DNA of 64,000 bases from an uncultured Caulobacterales bacterium. GTDB lineage: Bacteria > Pseudomonadota > Alphaproteobacteria > Caulobacterales > Caulobacteraceae. Below the pieces are notes generated by a model. That model searched no databases, was not told the DNA's origin, and saw only the letters and a list, made by a program, of their open reading frames with translations. The stretch lies in contig CAISEP010000017.1 in NCBI GenBank assembly GCA_903884425.1, forward strand, positions 1 to 64,000. The letters are read 5' to 3'. Positions 17,749 through 26,148 of this stretch are shown here, in pieces; position 1 is the stretch's first letter, and each line of letters opens with the position of its first letter. A program made the position numbers and the translations under genes.

Positions 17749-18582
17749 ATGAACCCCGTTTCCCCCACGACGCTCTCGCACGCGGCCCTGACCCAGGTGG
17801 CCGCGACCCGCGCGGACTGGACGGACGGGGCGGCGCTGGCCGTGTTCCTCGTCGTGTGGATCGGCTACCCGTGGGTCGTCCACCGGCTGGGGCTTCGCCG
17901 GGGCGCGGTCAATCTCGACATGACCGTGATCCGCACCTTCTGGATGCGGGAAATGGTGCGGCGGCCGGACCGGCGGCTGCTGGACGGCCAGTTGCTGGGC
18001 CACACCCTGAACACGGCGACCTTCTTCTCCTCCACCAACCTGATCCTGATCGCCGCGGTGGCGGGGGCCCTGTTCGGGGGCGAGCGGATCTATCGCGCCG
18101 TGCTGGACGTGCCGCTCCTGTCCCACGGCCCGCGGATCCTGTTCGAGTTCAAGATGATCCTGGTGCTCGCGACCCTCGCCGGCGGCCTGCTGGACTTCGT
18201 CTGGGCGATTCGCCAGCTGGGCTATTGCCTGGCCCTCACCGGGGCGGCACCGACCAGCGGCCCGGCGCAGGCCATGGCCGCCTATGCCGACGCCGCCTCC
18301 CGCATCTTCGACCGGACGCTGCGGGCCTACAATTCCGGGGTCCGGGCCTATTACTTCGCCCTGGCGGCATCCGCCTGGCTGGTCAGCCCGCTGGCCTTCG
18401 TGGCCGGCACCCTGGGCGCGGCGGGCCTGTTGATGGCGCGGCAGCTGGCCTCCCCCACCGCCCGGGCGATCCAGACCGCCCGGCTGGCCATCGAGCAGGT
18501 GGAGGCCGCCGCCGATCAGGCCCCGGCGGAGACGCCGACCCCGATCGGGCAGGTCACGCCGGTGCCGCCGATCCCGCAATAG
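17749..18582 (+). CDS. DUF599 family membrane protein
   Basis: A 277-aa integral membrane protein with about four hydrophobic segments. The DUF599 pattern is visible: [10 protein letters not shown] near the N-terminus, then [40 protein letters not shown], and the helix [16 protein letters not shown]. The family function is unknown. It starts 11 bp after ltaE, which makes it the last gene of the SDR-P450-ltaE run. Its last 67 bp overlap the 3' end of msrA on the opposite strand, so the two messages are complementary at their ends. Confidence 0.85.
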   Translation: MNPVSPTTLSHAALTQVAATRADWTDGAALAVFLVVWIGYPWVVHRLGLRRGAVNLDMTVIRTFWMREMVRRPDRRLLDGQLLGHTLNTATFFSSTNLILIAAVAGALFGGERIYRAVLDVPLLSHGPRILFEFKMILVLATLAGGLLDFVWAIRQLGYCLALTGAAPTSGPAQAMAAYADAASRIFDRTLRAYNSGVRAYYFALAASAWLVSPLAFVAGTLGAAGLLMARQLASPTARAIQTARLAIEQVEAAADQAPAETPTPIGQVTPVPPIPQ

Positions 18583-19172
18583 CCGTCCGGGTTCTTGGCC
18601 AGGTACTGCTGGTGATAGGCCTCCGCGTAGAAGAAGGGCGCGGCGGGCACGATCTCGGTGGTGATGGCACCCAGCCCCCGGGCCGACAGCGCCCCCTGGA
18701 AGGCGTCCCGCGACGCCGTGGCAGCCGCCGCCTGGGCCTCGCTCAGGGTGTAGATGCCGGACCGGTACTGGGTGCCGATGTCGTTGCCCTGGCGCATGCC
18801 CTGGGTCGGGTCGTGATTTTCCCAGAAGGTCTTCAGCAGCGCCGCATAGGTGATCTCCCGCGGGTCGAACACCACCAGCACCGCCTCCGTATGGCCCGTT
18901 CGGCCGGTGCAGACCTCCTCGTAGGTCGGGTTTGGGGTCAGGCCGTTGATATAGCCCACCGCCGTCGACCAGACGCCGGGCAGCTTCCAGAACACCCGCT
19001 CCACCCCCCAGAAGCAGCCCATGGCGAAGATCGCGCTCTCCAGACCCTCCGGCCAGGGACCGTGCAGGGGACGGCCGTTGACGAAGTGGGTGGTCGCCGT
19101 CGGGATCGCGGCGGCGCGCCCGGGCAGGGCCTCACCGGGACCGGGCAGACTGAGGGACTTGCGGAACCACAT
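18516..19172 (-). CDS. msrA: peptide-methionine (S)-S-oxide reductase MsrA
   Basis: A 218-aa enzyme that repairs the S-epimer of methionine sulfoxide in proteins. The catalytic motif GCFWG contains Cys53. The supporting motifs [18 protein letters not shown] and TGHTEAV are canonical, and the C-terminus carries the resolving-cysteine region [16 protein letters not shown]. The N-terminal extension of about 40 residues is of the longer E. coli-like form. GGAGG seven bases upstream supports the ATG at 19172. The gene converges with DUF599 and overlaps its end by 67 bp. Confidence 0.95.
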   Translation of the reverse strand: MWFRKSLSLPGPGEALPGRAAAIPTATTHFVNGRPLHGPWPEGLESAIFAMGCFWGVERVFWKLPGVWSTAVGYINGLTPNPTYEEVCTGRTGHTEAVLVVFDPREITYAALLKTFWENHDPTQGMRQGNDIGTQYRSGIYTLSEAQAAAATASRDAFQGALSARGLGAITTEIVPAAPFFYAEAYHQQYLAKNPDGYCGIGGTGVTCPIGVGVSAGA

Positions 19173-19372
19173 GCGACGACCTCCGAACGGGCGCTGACGA
19201 CAGGCCCTTAGATAGGGTGTATCGGCCGCCGTGCAAAAAGGGATACGCCAAAGCTTGCCCGCGGGCGCGACATCAGTATATTCCCCGCTCCTCCGGCGGC
19301 ACAGTCAACCTCGCCGGGTCCAGTGGTCCGCCCCTCCCCCCGTTTCCGGGTCCGGGCGGACACGCAAGTGCT

Positions 19373-19462
19373 GGTGCGGTGGCCGAGTGGTTGAAGGCGC
19401 ACGCTTGGAAAGCGTGTTTAGGTGAAAGCCTAACGTGGGTTCGAATCCCACTCGCACCGCCA
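19373..19462 (+). tRNA. tRNA-Ser (anticodon GGA)
   Basis: The acceptor stem GGTGCGG pairs with TCGCACC (one G-U). The anticodon stem-loop CACGC-TTGGAAA-GCGTG gives anticodon GGA. A long variable arm (TTTAGGTGAAAGCCTAA), the T-arm GTGGGTTCGAATCCCAC and an encoded CCA are all present. The roughly 200 bp that follow (19463-19664) hold no recognisable gene and are less GC-rich than the flanks. Confidence 0.97.
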
Positions 19463-19664
19463 CACTGTCTGGCCGACATTTCCCCTAAAACCAAACGTCT
19501 GGAACTACATGTTGTTCCAATGGGTTACGCCCGCAGGGAGATATGTGCGGCGGCTCCGAATGTCCCGGAAGTTACCAAATCGGCCGATTTCGGTGCGCCC
19601 GTCTCCTGGAGGCTGGGCCAGGATTCAGTTTCGGCAAATCGTGGGCTCCCCCGCTGGGCGACGG

Positions 19665-20039
19665 TCAGACGGCGATCACGTTCTGGCGCAGCCAAGCCAC
19701 CAATCGACCGAGCTCGAAGGCTCCCTCATCGTGCAGGCCGTTGATGAATTCGAATGTCGGCTCGGCGCGCGCCGAGATCCGCACGCCGTTCACCAGAAGA
19801 AATGTGAACGTCGCCGCAAACGCCACGCGCTTGTTGCCATCGATGAACGGGTGGTTCTGCGCGAGGCTTTCCCACAGCGCAGCCGCCTCCTCGATCACGT
19901 CGCTGTAGTAGCCCGTCTGAGGACGAAAAAGTGCGGCCTCGAGCAAACCGGGATCACGCACACCTGGCGCTCCGCCGTAGCGGGCAATCTGGTCATCATG
20001 AATGGCAAGGACTTCTATGACGGTCAGATAGACCGTCAC
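19665..20039 (-). CDS. doc: Doc-type toxin (death-on-curing, Fic/Doc fold)
   Basis: A 124-aa protein with the Fic/Doc active-site motif HPFIDGNKR (His63 to Arg71). An N-terminal segment YLTVIEVLAIHDDQIARYGG is shared by the Doc family. Doc toxins are kinases that phosphorylate EF-Tu and stop translation. The second residue after the conserved GNKR positions fits Doc rather than AMPylating Fic. The start is GTG at 20039, overlapping the antitoxin stop by 4 nt (GTGA), the classic arrangement of a toxin-antitoxin operon. Base composition is lower in GC than that of neighbouring genes, consistent with horizontal acquisition beside a tRNA gene. Confidence 0.9.
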   Translation of the reverse strand: MTVYLTVIEVLAIHDDQIARYGGAPGVRDPGLLEAALFRPQTGYYSDVIEEAAALWESLAQNHPFIDGNKRVAFAATFTFLLVNGVRISARAEPTFEFINGLHDEGAFELGRLVAWLRQNVIAV

Positions 20040-20266
20040 TTCGCAAGCTTGTCGTAGAGCGTGCCGAACGGTTCGAGGCTCGCATTGTACGCAGCCATGA
20101 CGCTGGCCCGCGGCCGCCCCTGGCGTCGCTTTTCGATGAGATCCGCCAGTGCCTCGTCGACCAGCGCCTGGATCTGGCGACCCTCGCTCTGCGCCAGATC
20201 GCGCACGGACGCGAGGATCTCGGAATTCACCTGCGTCGCAAACTTTTCTCTGGCGCTGGTTGCCAT
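20036..20266 (-). CDS. antitoxin partner of Doc (ribbon-helix-helix-like)
   Basis: A 76-aa protein translated just ahead of the Doc toxin. Residues 7-45 (KFATQVNSEILASVRDLAQ, then a helix QIQALVDEALADLIEKR) look like a ribbon-helix-helix DNA-binding domain. The C-terminal tail AYNASLEPFGTLYDKLAK probably covers the toxin. This differs from the Phd fold of the phage P1 pair. The ATG at 20266 is chosen because it begins the recognisable domain; the frame is open about 58 codons further upstream but without family-like sequence. It is probably self-repressing through the direct repeat upstream. Confidence 0.8.
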   Translation of the reverse strand: MATSAREKFATQVNSEILASVRDLAQSEGRQIQALVDEALADLIEKRRQGRPRASVMAAYNASLEPFGTLYDKLAK

Positions 20267-20296
20267 GTGCTCGCCCACTGGAAGGAGACCATACCT

Positions 20297-20314
20297 ATCA
20301 TGAAACATCATGAA
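20297..20314. promoter_or_regulatory. candidate operator of the Doc toxin-antitoxin operon
   Basis: ATCATGAA occurs twice (20297-20304 and 20307-20314) with a 10-bp period, and each copy contains the palindrome TCATGA. It lies 31-48 bp upstream of the antitoxin start, where an autoregulatory site is expected. Two half-sites on the same DNA face suit cooperative ribbon-helix-helix dimers. Confidence 0.5.
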
Positions 20315-20388
20315 GTGCGAGCCAGCGCGCAAGCCACTCGCTGCCGACAATGCCCGTCCCACGGATGGATAGGATCCGATCCATTTCG

Positions 20389-20403
20389 TTAGCTTTCTAT
20401 TAA
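20389..20403. promoter_or_regulatory. CtrA-like motif overlapping the dabA stop
   Basis: On the minus strand GGTTAATAG-N4-CTAACG is read, that is TTAA-N7-CTAA. The same GGTTAATAG-N4-CTAACG string occurs upstream of the carboxylesterase gene near 47.9 kb. It overlaps the dabA stop codon and lies about 120 bp upstream of the antitoxin start. Confidence 0.35.
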
Positions 20404-22853
20404 CCTTCTGCGAGGGCCGGGACAAGCGCAGGCGGGGCACCGGTTTCTCCCTCCACGTTTATCTCCTCCCAGGTCAGGTTCCCGGCATAGCGCCAGGCCA
20501 TGCAGCCGGTGTCGTCCAGGGTGAACAGGTGCAGCCAGCGGTGATCGAACAGGGCCCGGACGCCGTCATGCCGCGCCAGAATCTGGGTCATGGCCTCCCG
20601 CGGGGCCTCGATGCAGACCGACAGCCGCAGCGGCGCGTGGGCGTGGGTCTCCCCGTCGTGCACGGACTGCCATGGGAGCCCGGCCCGCAGCAGGCCGCCA
20701 TTGCCCTCCACCACGCCGATACCGCCGGTGACGTTGTGCAGCAGCTTGTTGCCGCCGCCGAACACCTCCGGCGACACGGTCGAGCCGTAATATTGCAGGC
20801 TGATCCAGCTGGCCACGACCACCGGCGCGGTGAGGATGCCCTCCAGCACCCGGAACCCCTCGTCGGTCGACGGGTCGTAGTCGTGGAGGAACACCTGCCC
20901 GGCAAGGTCCCGGCCGCTTGTGCGGTGCCGGGGCGCGGCGATGAAGGCCCGGCACCCGGCCAGCGCCCATTCCGGCCGGACTTCCGCCCAGTCGCGGCTG
21001 CGGCGCGACAGGCTGTCGGCCCCGGCCGCCCGCGGCAGCCGCAGGGCCCGTTCGCCCCGGGCCCGGAGACCGGCTGCGGCCAGCCAGTCCCTGGCCCGGC
21101 GCAGGTCCTCCCCGTGGGCCGGGCTCGGCGCGTCCTCGGCATGGAGGGTGACCTCGTCCGTGGTGGTGTCGTGCAGCGCCGCGACGAACAGCGTGTCGTC
21201 GGGAATCCGGATCCCCCGGGGGGCCAGCCCGGCCCGGACCTCCGGCGCGTTCAGCATCCCGGCCAGCAGGCGCGCATTCACCTCCCCCGAATAGCCGCCG
21301 CAGGCCCCGCACTGCAGGCCGCTGGCATGGGGATTGTTGACCACCGAGGCCCCGTGTCCGGCGAGCAGCACCAGACGGGCATAGCCGGAGGTCAGGGACA
21401 TGGCGCGAAGCACCGCTTCCGCCGTCCCCACCTGCGCGGCCAGGTCCAGGGCGGGATCGGGACGCGGCGGCGGCTCCGGCGCGGCAGGCTTGCCGGGCCA
21501 TCCCAGGGCGTCGTGCAGCAGCTTGCCCACATAGACCGGCCCCGTGGCCTCGACAAAGGCGAAGGACGAGACCGCGGCGGACTTGAACCGCCCCCAGGCC
21601 CGCTTCGCCCGGGCCTTGATCCGCGCCGACCGCGCCTCCTGCCCCTCCGGCGCGTCACCGGCCCGGGAGGTGAGCCCCGGGTTCAACAGCACCGGCAGGC
21701 GATGCTCCGCCACGTCGGAGGCATGGCGGCGGTGGGACGTCGCCACACCGAAGAAGCCCGCGAACCCCAGGGTCTGGATGTCCGGGCTTGTGCCTTCCAG
21801 CGCCCGGCGGAACACTTCCGATCGCACGTCGATGCAGAAGGCCGCCTGCAGGACCGGCCGTGCAGGGACCGGGGCCCGGCCCGGCGCGCCCAGGCGGGCA
21901 GCCAGGCCCCGCTGCGCCGCCCGCTCCGCCGCCTCCTGCAGGAGGCTGTCGATCACCAGGTCCGGCGAGGGGGTGACGGGCCGGGCGTGCGCCGCCACGA
22001 CCTCGGCCCAGCGCTCGCCGATCCGGTCCGCATAGCGCGCGTGCAGCGCCGCCTCCCAGACCAGGCGAAGGGTCAGGAGGTCGGTGAGGGTCTCGTCACC
22101 GCCCCCCGCCAGCTCCGCCTGCCACAGCTGGTAGCGGGCAAACTGCGCCCAGCCCCCCGGGGTCATGAGCAGCCGGTGGAAACAGGTCTCCAGCGCCGAT
22201 TCGGTCAGGCCGAGCCCCGCGACGATCTGCGCCCGGGCCTCCCAGGCATGCTCCGGTGCCTCCGAGACAAAGGCGGCAAAGCCCGGCAGGCCGATGATCT
22301 CGGGGGTCAGGTCATGGGTGGCCACGGCGCGCCAGGCGGCATAGGCCCCTCGCCCCCGCGGCGCGGCCCAGAGCGCCTGTCCCGCATCGAAATAGCCCGC
22401 GGCCCAGGCCCCGATTCGGTCCGCGATCAGGCCGGGCCAGTCGACGCCAGACACCTCTGCCGCCAGGTCTGCGACAGTGGGCAGGGCCCGGGGATGCCCG
22501 GACGGCCTGCGTGCCGCCGCCTTCAACGCCTCCACGTCCGTCAGGTCGAAGTCCGCGGGCGCGCCAGCCAGGGCCGCGGCCAGGTCCCCGTCGGTGATCT
22601 CCCCCCGGGCAATCTGGTCCAGATAGGCCTGGCGCGGCAGGGTCACCGGTGCCCCCGCCACCCGGGCAAGCCGGGCCCCGGCGACCGCCAGGCCTTCCCC
22701 GGCCTGCCCCAGATAGGGATTGACGGCCACGTGGCTGGCCAGCGGCCAGAGCGGCGGGATGGCCCGGGCCGCCCGGTCGGCGGCGGCGGCCAGGGTCTCG
22801 AGGTCGATCGGGGAGGAAAGGTCGAAGTGGGTCATGGAACTGTGCGCCTTCAT
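20400..22853 (-). CDS. dabA: DabA, probable inorganic carbon transporter subunit (DUF2309)
   Basis: An 817-aa protein matching the DUF2309/DabA family. Together with DabB it forms the energy-coupled CO2-hydrating, bicarbonate-accumulating complex at the inner membrane. The beta-carbonic-anhydrase-like zinc site is complete: Cys340 and Asp342 in CIDVRSE, and His500 and Cys515 in the segment [20 protein letters not shown]. The start ATG at 22853 overlaps the dabB stop by one base (TGATG); a second ATG lies six codons later. The gene ends at a TAA close to the toxin-antitoxin region. No Rubisco or carboxysome genes are nearby, so a role in supplying bicarbonate to anaplerotic carboxylases is more likely. 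Confidence 0.9.
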   Translation of the reverse strand: MKAHSSMTHFDLSSPIDLETLAAAADRAARAIPPLWPLASHVAVNPYLGQAGEGLAVAGARLARVAGAPVTLPRQAYLDQIARGEITDGDLAAALAGAPADFDLTDVEALKAAARRPSGHPRALPTVADLAAEVSGVDWPGLIADRIGAWAAGYFDAGQALWAAPRGRGAYAAWRAVATHDLTPEIIGLPGFAAFVSEAPEHAWEARAQIVAGLGLTESALETCFHRLLMTPGGWAQFARYQLWQAELAGGGDETLTDLLTLRLVWEAALHARYADRIGERWAEVVAAHARPVTPSPDLVIDSLLQEAAERAAQRGLAARLGAPGRAPVPARPVLQAAFCIDVRSEVFRRALEGTSPDIQTLGFAGFFGVATSHRRHASDVAEHRLPVLLNPGLTSRAGDAPEGQEARSARIKARAKRAWGRFKSAAVSSFAFVEATGPVYVGKLLHDALGWPGKPAAPEPPPRPDPALDLAAQVGTAEAVLRAMSLTSGYARLVLLAGHGASVVNNPHASGLQCGACGGYSGEVNARLLAGMLNAPEVRAGLAPRGIRIPDDTLFVAALHDTTTDEVTLHAEDAPSPAHGEDLRRARDWLAAAGLRARGERALRLPRAAGADSLSRRSRDWAEVRPEWALAGCRAFIAAPRHRTSGRDLAGQVFLHDYDPSTDEGFRVLEGILTAPVVVASWISLQYYGSTVSPEVFGGGNKLLHNVTGGIGVVEGNGGLLRAGLPWQSVHDGETHAHAPLRLSVCIEAPREAMTQILARHDGVRALFDHRWLHLFTLDDTGCMAWRYAGNLTWEEINVEGETGAPPALVPALAEG

Positions 22854-24412
22854 CAGGAGACCGGCCGCCGACGCCAGCCACCCAGCAGCCGGTCGGACAC
22901 CGCATTGGCGTAGAAACCGTTGGAGAGATGCACCCGCAGTCCGGCGGCGGCCGGGTGGTAGGCCCAGAGGGGGAACATGGCCTGCACCACTGCCACCAGG
23001 CCGAAGCTCAGCACCGCCAGCACGATCAGGGCCCATTGCAGGGGACCGGGCGCGGGGACCGGGGGCAGCACGCCTGCCGTCAGGTCCTGGGCCACCACCT
23101 GAAGGGCGAAATAGCTCACCGAGGTGGCCAGGGCGTAGACGAAGGTGCGGCGGGTCAGGGCCCTTGGGGCGGCATCCGCCAGCCCCTGCGCCAGCATGTA
23201 GGCCACGCCGAAGATCAGTATGGCTCCCAGCGCGATGGCGGGCGGCGACTTGTGCTGGAAGCCGAAGCCGAAGCCGACACAGGCATAGATGGCCAGGGCC
23301 ACGAGGAAGGCGCGGGCCACGGCTCCGGCCTTGGGAATGGCGACCGGACCGGGTCGCCGGTTCGCGGCCACCGCCTCCACCGCGCCGCCCGACGACAGGA
23401 AGGCATGGGCCTTGTAGAGGGAGTGGGCGACCACGTGCAGCAGGGCCAGGGGAAACAGCCCCAGGCCGCACTCCAGCATCATGAATCCCATCTGGGCGAT
23501 GGTGGACCAGGCCAGCGCGGTCTTCACCGCCGGCTGGGTCAGCATCACCAGCCCGCCGAACAGGGCGGTGAAGCCCCCGACCACCACCAGCACTGCCAGC
23601 ACGCCGGGGGCCAGCAGCATCACATCGGCCAGCCGGATCAGCAGGAAGCCGCCGGCATTGATCACCCCGGCATGGAGCAGGGCCGAGACCGGGGTCGGGG
23701 CCTCCATCACCTCGGTCAGCCAGCCATGGGTGGGGAACTGGGCCGACTTCAGCAGGGCCGCCACCGCCAGCAGGGCTGCCGCCGCCACAGCCAGCCCGCC
23801 CCCCTGCCCGGCCCGCGCCGCCGCCAGGATCGTCGCGATCTGGTCCGTGCCATAGGCCAGCGCCAGCAGCACCGCCGCGGCGATCAGGGCCGCATCCCCC
23901 AGCCGGGCGGTGACGAACTTCTTGGCCGCCGCGCGCCGGGCCGCGACCCGATCCGGGTAGAACAGCAGGAGCCGATGCAGGAACAGGCTGGTCGCCACCC
24001 AGGCCGCAGCCAGCTGGACCAGGTGCGCGGACAGGACCAGCAGCATCACCGACGCCAGCGTCAGGCAAAGCCAGCCGGTGAAGGCCCCCTGCCGGGCCTC
24101 TCCGTCCAGATAGGTGGCGGAATAGCGCACCACGACCCAGCCGATGAACGCCACCAGCAGGAACATGGTCGCGCTGACCGCATCCACCCGGACGGACAGG
24201 CCCACACCGGCCATCCCGATCAGCGGGCTGTCGAAGGGACCGGCAAGCGCCAGCAGCACTGCGGTTCCCAGCGCGATCAGCACCCCAAGCCCTGCCGCCG
24301 CCTCGGCCAGCCACAGGACCTGACGCGGCCGACGACCGGGGACGGCAAGGCCCGGCAGCGCGCTGGCCAGCACGGCCCCGGGAGCGATCAGCGGGACAAG
24401 TTGAAACGGCAA
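22853..24412 (-). CDS. dabB: DabB, NuoL/Mrp-like membrane subunit of the DAB complex
   Basis: A 519-aa protein with about 13-14 membrane helices of the proton-conducting antiporter family (NADH-quinone oxidoreductase subunit 5-like). Recognisable family segments include [40 protein letters not shown] and [14 protein letters not shown]. These keep the conserved lysine and histidine of the proton channel. It is thought to couple proton flow to DabA. A TTG start at 24412 is chosen because AGGAGGTGACC sits directly before it; an in-frame ATG at 24484 has no such site and would run into the regulatory region. It is translationally coupled to dabA. Confidence 0.9.
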   Translation of the reverse strand: MPFQLVPLIAPGAVLASALPGLAVPGRRPRQVLWLAEAAAGLGVLIALGTAVLLALAGPFDSPLIGMAGVGLSVRVDAVSATMFLLVAFIGWVVVRYSATYLDGEARQGAFTGWLCLTLASVMLLVLSAHLVQLAAAWVATSLFLHRLLLFYPDRVAARRAAAKKFVTARLGDAALIAAAVLLALAYGTDQIATILAAARAGQGGGLAVAAAALLAVAALLKSAQFPTHGWLTEVMEAPTPVSALLHAGVINAGGFLLIRLADVMLLAPGVLAVLVVVGGFTALFGGLVMLTQPAVKTALAWSTIAQMGFMMLECGLGLFPLALLHVVAHSLYKAHAFLSSGGAVEAVAANRRPGPVAIPKAGAVARAFLVALAIYACVGFGFGFQHKSPPAIALGAILIFGVAYMLAQGLADAAPRALTRRTFVYALATSVSYFALQVVAQDLTAGVLPPVPAPGPLQWALIVLAVLSFGLVAVVQAMFPLWAYHPAAAGLRVHLSNGFYANAVSDRLLGGWRRRPVS

Positions 24413-24495
24413 GGTCACCTCCTCCGACACGGCCCATCGGCCAGGCCAAGGGGTAGCAGCCTGCAATTCCCGCGAAAATTTCATTGTTTGCGCGG

Positions 24496-24520
24496 TATCG
24501 TTCTGTTTTATTGAACGATA
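24496..24520. promoter_or_regulatory. LysR-type box: perfect inverted repeat in the dab/lysR intergenic region
   Basis: TATCGTTC-N9-GAACGATA is an 8-bp perfect inverted repeat. It contains the LysR core T-N11-A (T502 and A514). It ends on the first base of the lysR start codon and lies about 85 bp upstream of the dabB start. Binding here would repress lysR and position the regulator to act on the divergent dabB promoter. Confidence 0.65.
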
Positions 24521-25428
24521 TGAAGGCCCTGAATTTCAACCACCTGCGCTATTTCTGGGCCGTCGCCCATGCGGGCAACCTGACCCGGGCGGCGGAGACC
24601 CTGAACCTTTCGCCCTCGGCCCTGTCGGTCCAGATCCAGAAGCTGGAGCACCAGATGGGCCACCCCCTGTTCGAGCGGGCGGGCAAGCGCCTGATGCTGA
24701 CTGAGGCCGGCCGCATCGCGCTGGACTATGCCGACAGCGTCTTCGAGGCCGGGGACGAGCTGATGAGCACCCTGGCCGGTCGCCCCCAGGCCAGCCGCCA
24801 GGTCCTGCGGGTGGGGGCGCTCACCACCCTGTCGCGCAACTTCCAGCTGGAGTTCCTGCGCCCCCTGGTGGGCCGGGGGGATGTGGAGCTGATCGTGCGG
24901 TCGGGCACCATGCGGGAGCTTCTGGCCCAGCTGGAAGCCCATGCCCTCGACGTGGTCCTGTCCAACAGCGCCGCCCCGCGGGACGCCCGGGCTCCGTTCC
25001 GCAACCATCTGCTGGATGCCCAGCCGGTCAGCCTGGTGGGCCGCCCGCGGGTGGCCGGGCACCCGCCGTTCCGGTTTCCGGACGACCTGCGCCACGAGCC
25101 GATCCTGCTGCCCAGCCTCGACAGCGACATCCGGATCGGGTTCGACCAGTTGCTGGAGCTCGCCGGCATCCGTCCCGTCATCCTGGCGGAGGTGGACGAC
25201 ATGGCCATGCTGCGCCTGCTCGCCCGGGAGCGGGAGGGGGTGACCCTGGTGCCGCCCATCGTCGTGCGGGACGAGCTGGCGAGCGGCGTGCTGGTGGAGC
25301 ACTGCCGCATCCCGCAGCTGACCGAGCGGTTTCACGCCATCGTGCAGAACCGACGCTTTCCCAATCAGTTGCTGGGAGATCTTCTGGCCCGGTATGAGCG
25401 TCCGGACCCCGCGTCGCTGGAGGATTGA
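24520..25428 (+). CDS. LysR family transcriptional regulator (NhaR-like), divergent from dabBA
   Basis: A 302-aa regulator. The N-terminal winged HTH covers residues 4-63 ([22 protein letters not shown], then [14 protein letters not shown]). It is followed by a substrate-binding domain with [18 protein letters not shown]. The opening resembles NhaR, the regulator of the sodium-proton antiporter. Its divergent position with a shared inverted repeat points to control of the dab operon, perhaps in response to CO2, bicarbonate, pH or ion stress. The ATG has no visible ribosome site and lies at the end of the palindrome, so the message may be leaderless or tightly controlled. Confidence 0.88.
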   Translation: MKALNFNHLRYFWAVAHAGNLTRAAETLNLSPSALSVQIQKLEHQMGHPLFERAGKRLMLTEAGRIALDYADSVFEAGDELMSTLAGRPQASRQVLRVGALTTLSRNFQLEFLRPLVGRGDVELIVRSGTMRELLAQLEAHALDVVLSNSAAPRDARAPFRNHLLDAQPVSLVGRPRVAGHPPFRFPDDLRHEPILLPSLDSDIRIGFDQLLELAGIRPVILAEVDDMAMLRLLAREREGVTLVPPIVVRDELASGVLVEHCRIPQLTERFHAIVQNRRFPNQLLGDLLARYERPDPASLED

Positions 25429-25437
25429 GCCCCGCCC

Positions 25438-26148
25438 TCAGGCCGCGCCGAAGCGGGCCACCAGTTCGAAGCTGCCGGCCACGAAGCTCTGCCGCACCAG
25501 GGTGATCCGGGCCTCGCCCCGCCAGGTCTTGCGCTCGATGGACAGGCAGGCCGCGCCGGGTTCCAGGTTCAGCAGCGGGGCCCAGGCCGCGTCGGCCCCC
25601 ACGGCACCGATGCGGTTTTCCGCCTCGGTCCAGGGAATGTGGCGCAGCAGCCAGGAACCGGGGGACTCCCGGGTGAAGTCCGCCTCCACGATCTCCGGCA
25701 CGGCGGCGAGGCTGATATAGCGTGCCTCGTGGGCGATGGGCACGTCGTCGGCGCAATGCACGCCGCGGACGAAGAGCAGCGGCCCTGCCCGGGCCAGTCC
25801 ATCGTCCAGCGCATCCTCCGGCCGGGCCTTGCGGACCTCCCGGGCGATCAGGCGGAACCGGTAGGCCTGGCCGCGGCGGGCGATCTCCACCGCCAGGTCG
25901 GGGACGTCGAGCACCATCGTCTCCGTCGGCCGCGGGGCCACCACTGTCCCGGCCCGCTTGCGCCGCTGCAGCAGGCCTGCGCCGCTGAGCGCCGTCAGGG
26001 CCTTGCTCACCGTCATCCGGGAACAGCCGTAATGGGCCATCAGCTCGTGTTCGGAGGGAACCTTGTCCCCCGGCTTCAGGGCCCCGGAGAGGATCTGGCC
26101 CTCGATCTCCGTGCGGATCCGGTCATGCAGGGCCATGGCGCGGCTCAC
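25438..26148 (-). CDS. hutC: histidine utilization repressor HutC (GntR family)
   Basis: A 236-aa regulator with an N-terminal GntR winged helix (residues 8-70: GQILSGALKPGDKVPSEHEL, then YGCSRMTVSKALTAL) and a C-terminal UTRA ligand domain. It is expected to bind urocanate or formimidoylglutamate and release the hut promoters. The start is GTG at 26148 overlapping the hutF stop (GTGA); an ATG four codons later is an alternative. Co-transcription with hutF makes it autoregulated through the palindrome at 27527-27546. It converges with the LysR gene, leaving 9 bp between stops. Confidence 0.92.
   Translation of the reverse strand: MSRAMALHDRIRTEIEGQILSGALKPGDKVPSEHELMAHYGCSRMTVSKALTALSGAGLLQRRKRAGTVVAPRPTETMVLDVPDLAVEIARRGQAYRFRLIAREVRKARPEDALDDGLARAGPLLFVRGVHCADDVPIAHEARYISLAAVPEIVEADFTRESPGSWLLRHIPWTEAENRIGAVGADAAWAPLLNLEPGAACLSIERKTWRGEARITLVRQSFVAGSFELVARFGAA

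Noticed and set aside
19463-19664. Possible integration site or integrase remnant after tRNA-Ser
   Set aside because: No repeat of the tRNA 3' end and no integrase-like reading frame could be found within the window.
24413-24484. ATG at 24484 as dabB start
   Set aside because: It has no ribosome site and lies 12 bp from the palindrome. The TTG at 24412 has a perfect AGGAGGTGACC in front of it.
20400-24539. A 1379-codon frame covering dabA and the dabB region as one fusion protein
   Set aside because: Only the part from 22853 down matches DabA. The earlier part is out of frame with the clear NuoL-like DabB.
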